Counted from the first letter of the stretch, positions 1 through 8,678 are shown. The stretch: DNA of 64,000 nucleotides from an uncultured Christensenella sp. (GCA_910579705.1 CAJTUI010000001.1:164894-228893); one strand, 5' to 3'. Made by a program: numbers and translations. The notes: generated by a model from the letters alone, not told the origin.

Positions 1-2868
1 CGCGCCGCGAATTTCCAGATCGCGCATTGCGACTTTATAGCCCGAACCCAGCTCCGTAAACTGCATAATTGCTTTCAGCCTTTCCGCCGCGTCCGACGTC
101 AAGACCTTTTCCGGCTTGAACGTGAAATACGCCTGCGCAAGGCGAGAGCCGCGCCCCACCCTGCCGCGCAGCTGGTAAAGCTGGGAAATGCCCAGACGGT
201 CCGCGTCGATTACTATAATCGTGTTTGCGTTGGGTAAATCTATTCCGTTTTCTATTATAGTCGTAGTAACAAGCACGTTCTTTTCGCCGCGGTAGAACGA
301 AAACACGCTGTTTTCGAGCGTTTCCCTGTCCATTCTGCCGTGCGCGTAACACACCTTCGCCTCGGGGATAATCTCCGCTATCCTGCCGGCGAAGGACGAG
401 ATAGTTTCCACCCTGTTATAGAGGACGAAAACCTGTCCGCCGCGCGACAGCTCTCTTATGCACGCGTCGCGTATCAGCGTTTCGGTTTCCTCGACCACGT
501 AGGTCTGGACGGGCAGCCTTTTCTGCGGCGGGGTGTTGATGGTGCTTATATCCCTTATCCCCGCAAGCGACATATGCAACGTGCGCGGTATGGGCGTGGC
601 CGTCATAGTAAGGCAGTCCACGTCGTTTTTTACGTTCTTTATCTTTTCCTTGTGCTCAACGCCGAAACGCTGCTCTTCGTCCAGAACGAGAAGACCCAAA
701 TCGTAAAACTTTACGTCCGCGGACAGTAGTCTGTGCGTTCCGATTATGAAATCTATATCGCCGTTGGCAAGCCGTTTGAGCGTGGCGGCCTGCTGGGCGG
801 GAGTTTTGAACCTGTTGAGTTTCTCAACGCGCACGCCGAAGTCCTTGAACCTTTCGAGCGCGGTATTGTAATGCTGTTCCGAAAGAACCGTGCCTGGACA
901 CATAAGCGCGGCCTGCTTGCCGCCGAGCACGCACTGATACACGGCGCGGAGCGCGACCTCAGTTTTACCGAACCCGACGTCGCCGCAAAGAAGTCTGTCC
1001 ATAACCTTGTCGGAGCGCATATCCGACTTTATCTCTTCTATGGAAACGAGCTGGTCTGGCGTTTCCTCATAGCCGAACGCGTCCTCGAACTCCTGCATCA
1101 TAGCTTCGTGGGCGGGGAAACGGAACCCCTTCTTCTCCGTACGTTCGGCATAGAGTTTTTTCAAGTCGAACGCAAGCTCGCGTATGGATTTCTTGACCCT
1201 CTCCTTTACCCTGTCGAACTCGGCGCCGCCTATCTTGGAAAGCGCGGGATTGCCGTCGCCCACGTACTTGGAAAGCACGTCCATCTGCTCGACGGGAACG
1301 TAAAGCACGTCGCCGCCCTTGTACTCTATCGCGACGTATTCCTTTATACCGTCGGTGGTTTCTATCTTTTTGGTACCCGTAATCCTGCCGATACCGTGCT
1401 TTTCGTGCACGGCGTAGTCGCCTATCTCGGGCGCGGTAAACATATCGCCGCGCTTTTTGCGTATGCGCTTGGTCACAACCTTCGTATACAAATCGCCGCT
1501 GCCGAGAATTACGAGCTTGCTTTCGTGAATTATCAGCCCGTGCGGCATTTCCTCGGACGTGAGCGCTACCCCGCGCAATGCTTCAAGCCTGTCGGGCACG
1601 GGATACACGGGAAGATATTCGTCAGTCAAAAGTGCGGAAAGCTTCTCCGTGCGCTGCAACCCGCCCGTAAATACGAGTATCCTGTAACCGTTGGAAAGCC
1701 AGTTTTTTATGTCCGTAACCAACTGCGGCATAGCGTTGAGATAGGACGGCGCGGGCGTTGACGTGAAATTGAAAGTTTTAAGCGGGCTGAAAAACTGCGT
1801 TGACGTGGTAAAGGTCTGCACGGCGAACGAGTTGAATTTACCGACCCCCTTCAAAAACGTTTCGGGCGAAAGCAGCTGCTCCGCGGAAAAGGCGAACGCC
1901 TCCCCGCCCTTTTTAAGCTCCTTTACGCGTTCGCAATGCTCTTTGTAGACTGCGTTTAACCTGTCGTTTATCAGTTTGCATTCGTCAAATACAATTAGCG
2001 TGTCGGCAGAGATAATATCGAAAACCGAGCGCGCGTTTGCCAAAAGCGGCATTACGAACGACGCGCCCGCAAACGGCAGTCCGCAATCTAGCTTTTCAAA
2101 AAGCTCCTCCGAAATGGCTTTCGCGCGGCGGAACGCGGCACTGTCCGAAAAAGTTTTAAGCTCTTTCATAACGCGTGATTTGACCGCGGCAACGTCCTCC
2201 GCGGTATATACGGCGTCCGTCGCGGCGACTATGCCGACCGAGCGGAGTTCTTCGAGGCGTTCGCCGCTTACCGCGTCGTAGGGGCGTATGCGCTCGACCG
2301 TGTCGCCGAAGAAGTCAATGCGCACGGGGTTTTCCGCATTTACGGGATAAACGTCGAGTATGTCGCCGCGCACAGCGAACGCGCCCTTGCTTTCGACCGA
2401 GTATTCGCGGGTGTAGCCGAGCTTTACAAGCTCCTGCGGCAGAGAATAATAATCGCAGTCGCCACCCGTTTCGAGGTAGATACCGCGCGGTGCCGCGGGA
2501 AACAGCTGCATAACCGCCTCCACGTCGCACACCGTTATCTCCGCGCCGCACATTAAAGAATGCACGGCGGAAAGCCTTCTGAAAAGCGCGTCCTTGGACA
2601 ACGCGTCCTTATACAGAATAACCTCGTCCTTTGCGGGGAGCAAGGCGCAGGTCTTGCCCGAAAGCGCCGAAACGGACGCAAAGGCTTTACCTGCCGCGAC
2701 CGGGTCCGCCGTTATGTACAGCACCTTACGCGCCGAAACGCCCGCAAGCAGGTATTTGTGCGCTTCCGACACGCCGAAAACCGCCGTCGGCGTGCCGAGG
2801 CGGAGTTCGCGTTCGAGGGCGGGATATTCCCCGCCCAGATTCTTGAATGTGAAAAAGTTTTTGTTCAA
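1..2868 (-). CDS. mfd: Transcription-repair coupling factor Mfd (C-terminus beyond window)
   Basis: Mfd removes RNA polymerase stalled at DNA lesions and recruits UvrA. The reading frame is open over 956 codons from a TTG at 2868 to the window edge; the family is about 1,150 residues, so roughly 200 C-terminal residues are missing because of the cut. Visible parts in order: UvrB-like N-terminal region, RNAP-interacting module (GDYAVHEKHGIGRI), Walker A GDVGFGKTEVA near residue 630, helicase box DEEQRFGVEHKE, motif III TATPIPRT, and the RGRVGRG motif VI. The TTG start is chosen because an in-frame TAA lies four codons upstream and AAAGGAA sits just before it. It follows pth with a 33-bp gap, so it is probably the last listed member of the prs-pth-mfd run. 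Confidence 0.97.
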   Translation of the reverse strand, partial: MNKNFFTFKNLGGEYPALERELRLGTPTAVFGVSEAHKYLLAGVSARKVLYITADPVAAGKAFASVSALSGKTCALLPAKDEVILYKDALSKDALFRRLSAVHSLMCGAEITVCDVEAVMQLFPAAPRGIYLETGGDCDYYSLPQELVKLGYTREYSVESKGAFAVRGDILDVYPVNAENPVRIDFFGDTVERIRPYDAVSGERLEELRSVGIVAATDAVYTAEDVAAVKSRVMKELKTFSDSAAFRRAKAISEELFEKLDCGLPFAGASFVMPLLANARSVFDIISADTLIVFDECKLINDRLNAVYKEHCERVKELKKGGEAFAFSAEQLLSPETFLKGVGKFNSFAVQTFTTSTQFFSPLKTFNFTSTPAPSYLNAMPQLVTDIKNWLSNGYRILVFTGGLQRTEKLSALLTDEYLPVYPVPDRLEALRGVALTSEEMPHGLIIHESKLVILGSGDLYTKVVTKRIRKKRGDMFTAPEIGDYAVHEKHGIGRITGTKKIETTDGIKEYVAIEYKGGDVLYVPVEQMDVLSKYVGDGNPALSKIGGAEFDRVKERVKKSIRELAFDLKKLYAERTEKKGFRFPAHEAMMQEFEDAFGYEETPDQLVSIEEIKSDMRSDKVMDRLLCGDVGFGKTEVALRAVYQCVLGGKQAALMCPGTVLSEQHYNTALERFKDFGVRVEKLNRFKTPAQQAATLKRLANGDIDFIIGTHRLLSADVKFYDLGLLVLDEEQRFGVEHKEKIKNVKNDVDCLTMTATPIPRTLHMSLAGIRDISTINTPPQKRLPVQTYVVEETETLIRDACIRELSRGGQVFVLYNRVETISSFAGRIAEIIPEAKVCYAHGRMDRETLENSVFSFYRGEKNVLVTTTIIENGIDLPNANTIIVIDADRLGISQLYQLRGRVGRGSRLAQAYFTFKPEKVLTSDAAERLKAIMQFTELGSGYKVAMRDLEIRGA

Positions 2869-2901
2869 AGCGTTCCTTTAAAAATATGATACGGCGTTTT
2901 G

Positions 2902-3465
2902 TCAGCCGTTGTATTTCGTCATAACGTTTTCAACCGTAACGTCCTGCGCAAGCGCGATTGCCGCGTCCGCCGCGCGGCCGCAGGCGGATATAAACAGCTC
3001 GTAGTCCTCTTTCCTGACTTCAGACAGAACGTAGTTTATAATGGGTATGTTTATCTCGGGGTCGCGTATGCCTATCCTTATCCTTACGAAATCGGACGAG
3101 CCTGTTTCGGCTATTACGGAGCGCATACCGTTATGAGTGCCCGCACTGCCCGAAGGGCGTATCCGCACCGAGCCTTTGGGTATATCGTAATCGTCGTAAA
3201 GCACGACAAGGTCGGCAATGCCCGCCTTGTACTTTGCAAGCAGCTGTTTCACCGCCCTGCCGCTGTTGTTCATATAGGTTACGGGACGGGCAAGAATTAC
3301 CTTTTCACCGTTCACGTTCGCCTCTGCAGTGAACGCCTCGCATTCCTTTTTCTTGAATTTCACGTTGAGTTTTGCCGCGACGTCGCCAACGGCGATATAG
3401 CCCATATTGTGAAACGTTTTGAGATATTTTTCCTCGGGGTTGCCCAAACCGACGATTATTTTCAT
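2902..3465 (-). CDS. pth: Peptidyl-tRNA hydrolase
   Basis: Cleaves peptidyl-tRNA that drops off ribosomes, recycling tRNA in the cytosol. The 187-residue length is normal for bacterial Pth. The N-terminus has the family pattern GLGNPEEKY, the catalytic histidine is in FHNMGY near residue 20, and the acidic partner is in VVLYDDYDIP, followed by the conserved SAGTHNGMRS segment. A GGAGG six bases before the ATG supports the start. It lies between prs and mfd on the same strand, an arrangement common in Firmicutes. A hairpin between prs and this gene may reduce readthrough. Confidence 0.97.
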   Translation of the reverse strand: MKIIVGLGNPEEKYLKTFHNMGYIAVGDVAAKLNVKFKKKECEAFTAEANVNGEKVILARPVTYMNNSGRAVKQLLAKYKAGIADLVVLYDDYDIPKGSVRIRPSGSAGTHNGMRSVIAETGSSDFVRIRIGIRDPEINIPIINYVLSEVRKEDYELFISACGRAADAAIALAQDVTVENVMTKYNG

Positions 3466-3492
3466 ATTCGACCTCCGTATAACACGGTTAAA

Positions 3493-3525
3493 ATGCCACA
3501 GCGGACTGTGGCATCGGTTTTTTTA
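3493..3525 (-). terminator. Hairpin after prs
   Basis: A 9-bp perfect stem (ATGCCACAG / CTGTGGCAT, loop CGGA) at 3493-3514 begins about 9 bases after the prs stop codon. On the minus strand it is followed by only four T residues, so it may be a weak or partial terminator that lowers pth-mfd transcription relative to prs. On the plus strand it is followed by seven T residues, but no plus-strand gene reads into it. Confidence 0.55.
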
Positions 3526-4470
3526 ATCATATATCTTTGACATAGGTCTGTCGAGATAAACGTTTTCGATTGCGGACGCGAATATCTGCGCGGTCGTAAT
3601 CATTTTGAATATCGGCAGCCGCTTTTCCTCGGGAATGTTGATGGTGTCGAGTATCGCAAGCTCCGTAATCGGCGAGGCCGCAAGCCTGTCGATTGCGGGC
3701 CCCGACAGAACGCCGTGCGAGCAACACGCGTAAATCTCTTTCGCGCCCGCCTCCTTCAAGGCCTTGGCGCCCTGAACTATCGTGCCCGCGGTGTCTATCA
3801 TATCGTCTATCATAAGACAGTTTTTACCCTTGACGTCGCCAATGATGTTCATAACCTCCATAACGTTCGCCTTGGGGCGGCGCTTGTCGATTATAGCCAT
3901 CTTCGCATCCATACGCGCGGCGACCTTTCTCGCCCTCGCGACCGAACCGATGTCGGGAGAAACGACCACGAAGTTGTCGTCAACCTTGGGTTTGAAGTGG
4001 TTGTAAAGCGTGGGACCGCCGACCAAATTGTCGAGCGGGATATCGAAAAAGCCCTGAATTTGCAGGCAGTGCAAGTCCATCGTGAGCACCCTGTCCGCGC
4101 CTGCCGAAGTGATGAGATTGGCAACGAGTTTTGCCGTTATAGGCTCCCTCGAACGCGCTTTTCTGTCCTGACGGGCATAGCCGAAATAAGGGATAACGGC
4201 GGTAATTCTTCCCGCGCTGGCGCGCTTTGCCGCGTCAATCATTATGAGAAGTTCCATAAGATTGGTGTTTACGGGCGTGCTTGTGGACTGGATAAGAAAC
4301 ACGTCCTTGCCGCGGATGGATTCGTCGAAACGGACGTAAATCTCGCCGTCGGAAAAGTGCGTGACTTCCATTTCGCCGAGCGATGTGTTAAGCGTTTTCG
4401 CTATCGCCTCCGCAAGGGGCTTGTTGGAATTACCGGAAAAGATTTTGATTTCGTTGCCGTGATTAATCAT
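3523..4470 (-). CDS. prs: Ribose-phosphate pyrophosphokinase (PRPP synthetase)
   Basis: Makes PRPP from ribose 5-phosphate and ATP for purine, pyrimidine, histidine and tryptophan synthesis. The 315-residue length is that of class I enzymes. Visible motifs are FSDGEIYVRFDESIRG, the flexible-loop region YARQDRKARSREPI, DLHCLQIQGFFDIP, and the PRPP-binding loop LMIDDMIDTAGTI around residue 220. The usual alanine or glycine of the DLHAxQIQ motif is cysteine here, a conservative oddity. The gene has its own promoter and a 130-nt leader, separating it from tadA upstream. A GGAGGA lies 12 bases from the ATG, which is a little far. Confidence 0.98.
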   Translation of the reverse strand: MINHGNEIKIFSGNSNKPLAEAIAKTLNTSLGEMEVTHFSDGEIYVRFDESIRGKDVFLIQSTSTPVNTNLMELLIMIDAAKRASAGRITAVIPYFGYARQDRKARSREPITAKLVANLITSAGADRVLTMDLHCLQIQGFFDIPLDNLVGGPTLYNHFKPKVDDNFVVVSPDIGSVARARKVAARMDAKMAIIDKRRPKANVMEVMNIIGDVKGKNCLMIDDMIDTAGTIVQGAKALKEAGAKEIYACCSHGVLSGPAIDRLAASPITELAILDTINIPEEKRLPIFKMITTAQIFASAIENVYLDRPMSKIYD

Positions 4471-4610
4471 TTGGGTGCTATGTCCTCCGATTTTTCTTTT
4501 GTATTTAAAGGGACTTTGCCGTCCCCGAATACCTTTTTAAAGCCTGCGCGCCTCAGCCGACTTGCAAGGCCGACGTTTCTGCACGCGCATACCTCGTGCG
4601 CCGCTTTTCT
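4471..4610 (-). promoter_or_regulatory. Long structured leader of prs
   Basis: About 130 nt lie between the predicted prs transcription start and its ATG. The leader can form several short helices, among them GCACG/CGUGC, GCCU/AGGC and a GGGAC/GUCCC hairpin (4510-4525) followed by TTTAAA. I do not recognise it as a purine, PRPP or other riboswitch class. No start codon opens the one long frame crossing it. It may be regulatory or just an untranslated leader. Confidence 0.35.
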
Positions 4611-4639
4611 ATTTTATATTTATATCGCGACAAAGTCAA
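4611..4639 (-). promoter_or_regulatory. Promoter of prs
   Basis: On the minus strand TTGACT (4634-4639) is followed after exactly 17 bases by TAAAAT (4611-4616), a good housekeeping-sigma promoter. It lies just after the tadA stop codon and so gives prs its own transcription. Confidence 0.8.
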
Positions 4640-4659
4640 ACGAAAAGGCGGAAATTTTT

Positions 4660-5112
4660 TTACTTTTTGGTTCTTTCGCGCATACCCGAAAAAAACGAGG
4701 TAAGTATCGCCGCGCACTCCTCCTGCATTACGCCGCCCTCGACCTCTATCGTATGGTTGAGAAGATTGGCGGCGGCAAGCTTGTCCGTGAGTGAACGGCC
4801 CTTCGCCTCGTACGCGCCGAAGTACACTTTTTTTATGCGCGCGTTGAGCATTGCGCCCATACACATAGGGCAGGGTTCCAGCGTGACGTAAATTTCGCAC
4901 TCTGGTATGCGCCAGCTTTTAAGCTTTTTGCACGCCTTTTCAATCGCCTCTATTTCCGCGTGCGCGGTCGCAATCTGCTTTTTCGTGCGGCGGTTGTGCC
5001 CGCGGGAAATTATCTTTCCGTCGCAGACGACTACCGCGCCGATAGGCACCTCGCCCTCGTCAAGCGCTTTTTCCGCGCACTTTATCGCGGCTTTCATAAA
5101 TTTTTCAGTCAT
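4660..5112 (-). CDS. tadA: tRNA-specific adenosine deaminase TadA
   Basis: Deaminates A34 of tRNA-Arg(ACG) to inosine. At 150 residues it is of normal size. The zinc-dependent deaminase motifs are plain: HAE (His ligand and catalytic Glu, within ATAHAEIEAI) and PCPMCMGAM (two Cys ligands). It starts at 5112, 8 bases inside the end of the M14 carboxypeptidase gene, so translation of the two is probably coupled. Family assignment to TadA rather than another cytidine/guanine deaminase rests on the RGHN and TLEPCPMC context. Confidence 0.95.
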   Translation of the reverse strand: MTEKFMKAAIKCAEKALDEGEVPIGAVVVCDGKIISRGHNRRTKKQIATAHAEIEAIEKACKKLKSWRIPECEIYVTLEPCPMCMGAMLNARIKKVYFGAYEAKGRSLTDKLAAANLLNHTIEVEGGVMQEECAAILTSFFSGMRERTKK

Positions 5113-5833
5113 ATGTATCCGTAAATGTTCTCAATGCCTTATAGCATTTTTTCAAACGTTTTATTTCAGTAATCGGGTGGCTCAGACTGTCCGAGCCGCA
5201 CTCCACGGTATATGCGGGAATTTTGAGCTTCTGTATGCACCAGTCCTTATATCCGCCGCAGGAGCCGTATATAATCTTACTGCAATATCCCGTCGCCGCC
5301 GACAGTATCTCCGCGCCGCGCCTGTCGCCGAGGCCGCCGTACTCCCAGTAAATTTCCTCGCCCTTGGTATGGAAACTTAAAGTCACGTACGGGCGTATCC
5401 TGAGCGTGAAATCGCGCAGGGCGCGCGTTTCCGCCTCCGAAAACGGGCAGTCGCCTATACAGTTCTCGCCGCCGCGCGCAGTGGTGTTAAGCCTGCCGTG
5501 GCCCCAGTCCGCGTCGAAATTGCAGTTCAGATCCACGCCCCTTGCGTTGGCCTTCCACATAGGACGGGCCGTCTGGCTTATCACGGCTCCGTCGGGATTG
5601 ACAAGCGGAATTATCCAGCCGCCGCCACGCTTTACGCCCGCTTTTATGTGCTTTACCGCAAGCCGAGCGCATATCCACTCCCTGCCGTGTATGGCATAGG
5701 TTGAAATAAACTGTCTGCCCGTGTGCGCGCCGATATGAAAAGCATATATTTCCCTGCCCAGAAACGAGTAGCCTATTACGCATTTTTTGCCGCGGTAGCT
5801 TTCGTAAAACTTTTTAATTTCTTCGAATATCAC
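5105..5833 (-). CDS. M14-family zinc carboxypeptidase, probably peptidoglycan-peptide type
   Basis: A 242-residue protein of the M14 metallopeptidase fold. Zinc ligands are visible as HGREW (His and Glu, near residues 49-52) and the histidine of LSFHTKGEEIYW; the catalytic glutamate is in YTVECG. The substrate-carboxylate motif usually written NRN reads NCN within ARGVDLNCNF, so the arginine seen in classical carboxypeptidases is cysteine. That suggests a non-classical specificity; gamma-D-glutamyl-diaminopimelate peptidases of this family are one possibility. There is no signal peptide, so it would act on cytosolic recycled peptides. The start is GTG with no clear ribosome-binding site. It overlaps tadA by 8 bases. 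Confidence 0.8.
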   Translation of the reverse strand: MIFEEIKKFYESYRGKKCVIGYSFLGREIYAFHIGAHTGRQFISTYAIHGREWICARLAVKHIKAGVKRGGGWIIPLVNPDGAVISQTARPMWKANARGVDLNCNFDADWGHGRLNTTARGGENCIGDCPFSEAETRALRDFTLRIRPYVTLSFHTKGEEIYWEYGGLGDRRGAEILSAATGYCSKIIYGSCGGYKDWCIQKLKIPAYTVECGSDSLSHPITEIKRLKKCYKALRTFTDTYD

Positions 5834-5852
5834 ATTTTAGCATATTCGGCCG

Positions 5853-6290
5853 TTATTTGTGATATTCGCCGCCGCCGTTTATCATAAACGCGCGGTAAAG
5901 CTGTTCGAGCAGAATAACGCGCATAAGCTGGTGCGGAAAAGTCATATCCGAAAAGGAAAGCCTGAGGCTTGCGCGCGCCTTGACGCTTTCGTCAAGCCCG
6001 CAGGACGAACCTATTATAAAAGTAGCCTCTTCCCCGCGGTCAGTTATCCCCTTGACGTACGCCGCAAGCTTTTCGCTCGAATATTTTTCGCCCTCCACGC
6101 ACAGCGCTGCCGTCCTGCCCCTGCAATTGCGAATTATTACCGTGCCTTCCTCGGCAAGGTTTTTTCCCTCGGCCAGCTCTCTTATTTCCACTTTCGCAAA
6201 CCGCGAAAGGCGTTTGAGATATTCTTCGGCCGCGTCTCTGAAAAACTTTTCTTTTATCTTGCCTACGCAGACGATATTTATTTTAATCAT
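5853..6290 (-). CDS. rlmH: 23S rRNA pseudouridine-1915 N3-methyltransferase RlmH
   Basis: SPOUT-class methyltransferase that modifies helix 69 of 23S rRNA. The 145-residue frame from ATG at 6290 matches the family length; a longer upstream extension of the frame only overlaps the previous gene. The C-terminal knot signature is present: FIIGSSCGLDESV, then MTFPHQLMRVILLEQLYRAF and a terminal GGGEYHK. The usual ending is GEPYHK, so the proline is absent. The start codon overlaps the stop codon of the CPBP gene by one base (TAATG), indicating translational coupling. Confidence 0.96.
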   Translation of the reverse strand: MIKINIVCVGKIKEKFFRDAAEEYLKRLSRFAKVEIRELAEGKNLAEEGTVIIRNCRGRTAALCVEGEKYSSEKLAAYVKGITDRGEEATFIIGSSCGLDESVKARASLRLSFSDMTFPHQLMRVILLEQLYRAFMINGGGEYHK

Positions 6291-7222
6291 TACGCCACCC
6301 CGAAAAGCAGCAAAAACCACATTATCGTAAGTATCGCAATGCCCGCCGACGCGTATTTGAAAAAGGCGATAACCCCGCCCTTGTCGCACTTTACAAGCGG
6401 CTTTTTATCGAGAACCAGCCACACGGTTGCACCGATTAAAGAGAGCGCGCCGCAGACCGTGAGCGCTATGTTTGCGCCCTGAGAGATTATGAGCGAACCT
6501 GCCGCGTCGAACGCGCCGCACGCCTGTAAAATTACAATCAACGCGTTGTTGATTAAGTGCATAAGCATAGACGGCAATATCGAGCCCGACCTGACCGCAA
6601 CGAACGCGAACGCGCAACCCGCTATGAACTGGTAAACGGTCTGCTCGGGCGAGCCGTGGAAAAGCGAGAAACAAAAGCCCGTGACGAATATCACGCGGAC
6701 GGAACCGAGGCCGCGGATACCGCAGTTTAAAAGCACGCCCCTGAACATAAGCTCTTCGAAAAAAGCGGGCATTACCGCGATAACCAGAAACGCGGGGACT
6801 ATGTATCCGCCCGTGAGTTCAGGGAAATAGCTTGCGCTCTCCCTCTGCTCGTATCCGAAAAGTTTGAAAAATTCAACGCTGACTTCGTTCACCCAGCTGA
6901 GCGAAAATATCAGCCCGAAAACCATAAGCAGAGCGATTATATAGTACTTGTAACCGCACTTGACGGGAAACACGCTTTTGAAATTTAATTTGCAGAGTTT
7001 AAGCGTCGTTACAACGCAGGCCGCGATAATAAGCGGCGCGATAAGATAGCTTATATAGATATAAGCGTCGCTTTTAGCGTCGAGTTTGGTTGCGCCGATA
7101 ATAAGTCCCGCCGCAAACGATACTAACGAATATATAACGACGAGCAGGCTGTAAGAAAAGCCGCCCGACGCGGAATTCAGGCGCGGATTGACCTCCCGCG
7201 GTTGAGTTTGTGCGTTTTCCAT
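6290..7222 (-). CDS. CPBP-family intramembrane metalloprotease
   Basis: A 310-residue polytopic membrane protein with about eight hydrophobic segments. The three CPBP (Abi/Rce1-like) motifs are present in order: EELMFRG (EExxxR), LFHGSPEQ (FxxxH) and HLINNA (HxxxN), which form the metal-dependent active site in the membrane. Substrate cannot be told from sequence; relatives process peptides, lipoproteins or confer bacteriocin immunity. The start at 7222 is preferred to a longer frame because a TATAAT -10 box ends only 6 bases before it, so transcription should begin at or near the ATG. It is divergent from the fumarase operon and coupled to rlmH. Confidence 0.88.
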   Translation of the reverse strand: MENAQTQPREVNPRLNSASGGFSYSLLVVIYSLVSFAAGLIIGATKLDAKSDAYIYISYLIAPLIIAACVVTTLKLCKLNFKSVFPVKCGYKYYIIALLMVFGLIFSLSWVNEVSVEFFKLFGYEQRESASYFPELTGGYIVPAFLVIAVMPAFFEELMFRGVLLNCGIRGLGSVRVIFVTGFCFSLFHGSPEQTVYQFIAGCAFAFVAVRSGSILPSMLMHLINNALIVILQACGAFDAAGSLIISQGANIALTVCGALSLIGATVWLVLDKKPLVKCDKGGVIAFFKYASAGIAILTIMWFLLLFGVA

Positions 7223-7228
7223 AATTTG

Positions 7229-7257
7229 ATTATAGCTTAATTTATAAATAAAGTAAA
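7229..7257 (-). promoter_or_regulatory. Promoter of the CPBP gene, probably leaderless
   Basis: On the minus strand TTTACT (7252-7257), a 17-base spacer and TATAAT (7229-7234). Only 6 bases separate the -10 box from the ATG at 7222, and no Shine-Dalgarno sequence is present, so the mRNA probably starts at the initiation codon. Confidence 0.7.
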
Positions 7258-7265
7258 CGAAATAA

Positions 7266-7294
7266 TTTACATTTGAGCGCAAATGTTATAAAAT
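7266..7294 (+). promoter_or_regulatory. Promoter of the fumarase operon with an internal inverted repeat
   Basis: TTTACA (7266-7271), 17 bases, TAAAAT (7289-7294). The spacer contains ATTTG-AGCG-CAAAT, a 5-bp inverted repeat that could be an operator. The site is back to back with the CPBP promoter. Confidence 0.72.
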
Positions 7295-7323
7295 TAAATA
7301 AGGTTAAACCGAAAGGTGATGAA

Positions 7324-8163
7324 ATGCGGAAGATAAATACGAGTATAATCGAAGAAACCGTCTACAAACTGGCTTTGAAAGCGGGCGTGAACCTTACCGC
7401 GCCCTGCGCGGCCGCGCTTGAAAAAGCGTACGAGAACGAGAGTTCGGCGGCGTGCGCGTTCGCGCTTAAAACGCTTATCGACAACGGCGAAACCGCGCGG
7501 CGAAAGGATATGCCCGTCTGTCAGGACACGGGTATGGCGGTCGTTATTCTGGAAATAGGTCAGGAAATATTTTTCGATGGCGGGCTTCTGACAGACGCGG
7601 TCAACAATGCAGTAAGGCGCGCTTACAGGGACGGATATTTCAGAAAATCGATATGCGACCCGATAACGCGTGAAAACACTGGCGACAATACCCCCGCCGC
7701 CGTTCATACCGAGATTGTCGCGGGCGACAAAATCAAAATCACGTTCCTGCCCAAAGGGTTCGGGAGCGAGAATATGTCGCGCCTGTATATGCTTAAACCC
7801 GCGCAGGGCGTTGCGGGGATTATAGACGCGATTGTGGAAACGGTCAAGCTTGCGGGGTCGCGGCCCTGCCCTCCCGTTTACGTTGGCGTTGGTATCGGCG
7901 GAAGTTTCGACACCTGCGCTTATCTTGCGAAAAAGGCGATTACGCGCGACATAGGCGAAAGCAATCCGCGCGCGGATATTGCCAAGATAGAACGCGCCGC
8001 GCTGGAAAGAATAAACGCGCTGGGTATCGGCTGTCAGGGATTTCACGGCGATACCACCGCGCTGGGCGTGAGTTGCGAGTGCGCGCCTACGCATATCGCG
8101 GGATTGCCCGTCGCCGTAAATATACAGTGCCACTGCGTGCGGTGCGAAAAGGAAATTATATGA
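7324..8163 (+). CDS. Fumarate hydratase class I, alpha subunit
   Basis: N-terminal half of the two-subunit, oxygen-sensitive [4Fe-4S] fumarase (or the closely related L-tartrate dehydratase). The 279-residue protein has the cluster cysteines at PVCQDTGMA, SFDTCAYLAKKA and near GIGCQGFHGD, with the signature VYVGVGIGGSFD. AAAGGTGAT before the ATG at 7324 selects this start over a longer frame. The last codons ATATGA overlap the ATG of the beta subunit, so the two are translated together. Fumarase is more likely than tartrate dehydratase in a fermenter, but sequence alone does not settle it. Confidence 0.9.
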   Translation: MRKINTSIIEETVYKLALKAGVNLTAPCAAALEKAYENESSAACAFALKTLIDNGETARRKDMPVCQDTGMAVVILEIGQEIFFDGGLLTDAVNNAVRRAYRDGYFRKSICDPITRENTGDNTPAAVHTEIVAGDKIKITFLPKGFGSENMSRLYMLKPAQGVAGIIDAIVETVKLAGSRPCPPVYVGVGIGGSFDTCAYLAKKAITRDIGESNPRADIAKIERAALERINALGIGCQGFHGDTTALGVSCECAPTHIAGLPVAVNIQCHCVRCEKEII

Positions 8164-8678
8164 AAATCTTGACTCTTCCGCTTGACAAGGATACGGTAAA
8201 AGATTTGCGCGCGGGCGACAGCGTTTGCCTTACGGGCAGGATTTTAACCGCGCGGGACTGCGCGCACAAACGGCTTGCGCAGATTATGGACGAGGGCGGC
8301 GAACTGCCGTTCGCGCTTAAAGACGCGGTTATTTATTACGCGGGGCCCTGCCCTGCGAAACCGAACGAAGTTTCGGGGAGCTGCGGCCCCACCACTTCCG
8401 CGAGAATGGAAGGGTTTGCGCCGAGGTTTCTGGATTGCGGGCTGGGCGCGATTATCGGCAAGGGCGAAATGAACGGCGAGGTGCGCGAGGCGTTGAAGAG
8501 AAATTGCGCCGTGTACTTTGCGGCCGTGGGAGGCGCGGGCGCGCTTTATGCCGACCGTATAAAGCGCAGCGAGCTGGTAGCTTTTCCCGAACTGTTGTCG
8601 GAGGCCGTTTACAGGCTGGAAGTCGAGAACTTCCCCGCGGTGGTGGCTTTGGACTGTCACGGCGGGAGCATATATTAA
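8160..8678 (+). CDS. Fumarate hydratase class I, beta subunit
   Basis: C-terminal half of the class I fumarase or tartrate dehydratase, supplying the swivelling substrate-binding domain. The 172 residues include LTGRILTARDCAHKR, the conserved YYAGPCPAKP segment and SCGPTTSARM, all typical of the beta domain, with GAGALYADRIK near the end. It begins four bases inside the alpha gene (ATGA overlap). Its final codons and stop are part of the first copy of a direct repeat that continues into the pheST promoter. Confidence 0.92.
   Translation: MKILTLPLDKDTVKDLRAGDSVCLTGRILTARDCAHKRLAQIMDEGGELPFALKDAVIYYAGPCPAKPNEVSGSCGPTTSARMEGFAPRFLDCGLGAIIGKGEMNGEVREALKRNCAVYFAAVGGAGALYADRIKRSELVAFPELLSEAVYRLEVENFPAVVALDCHGGSIY

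Noticed and set aside
733..1761. Long plus-strand open frame opposite mfd
   Set aside because: It is antisense to a complete set of Mfd motifs, lacks a ribosome-binding site and resembles no protein; high GC at third positions keeps such shadow frames open.
4471..4659. SRP (4.5S/scRNA) gene after tadA, as in some Firmicutes
   Set aside because: The conserved GGTCAGG...GGAAGCAGCC core is absent; the stretch is better explained as the prs promoter and leader.
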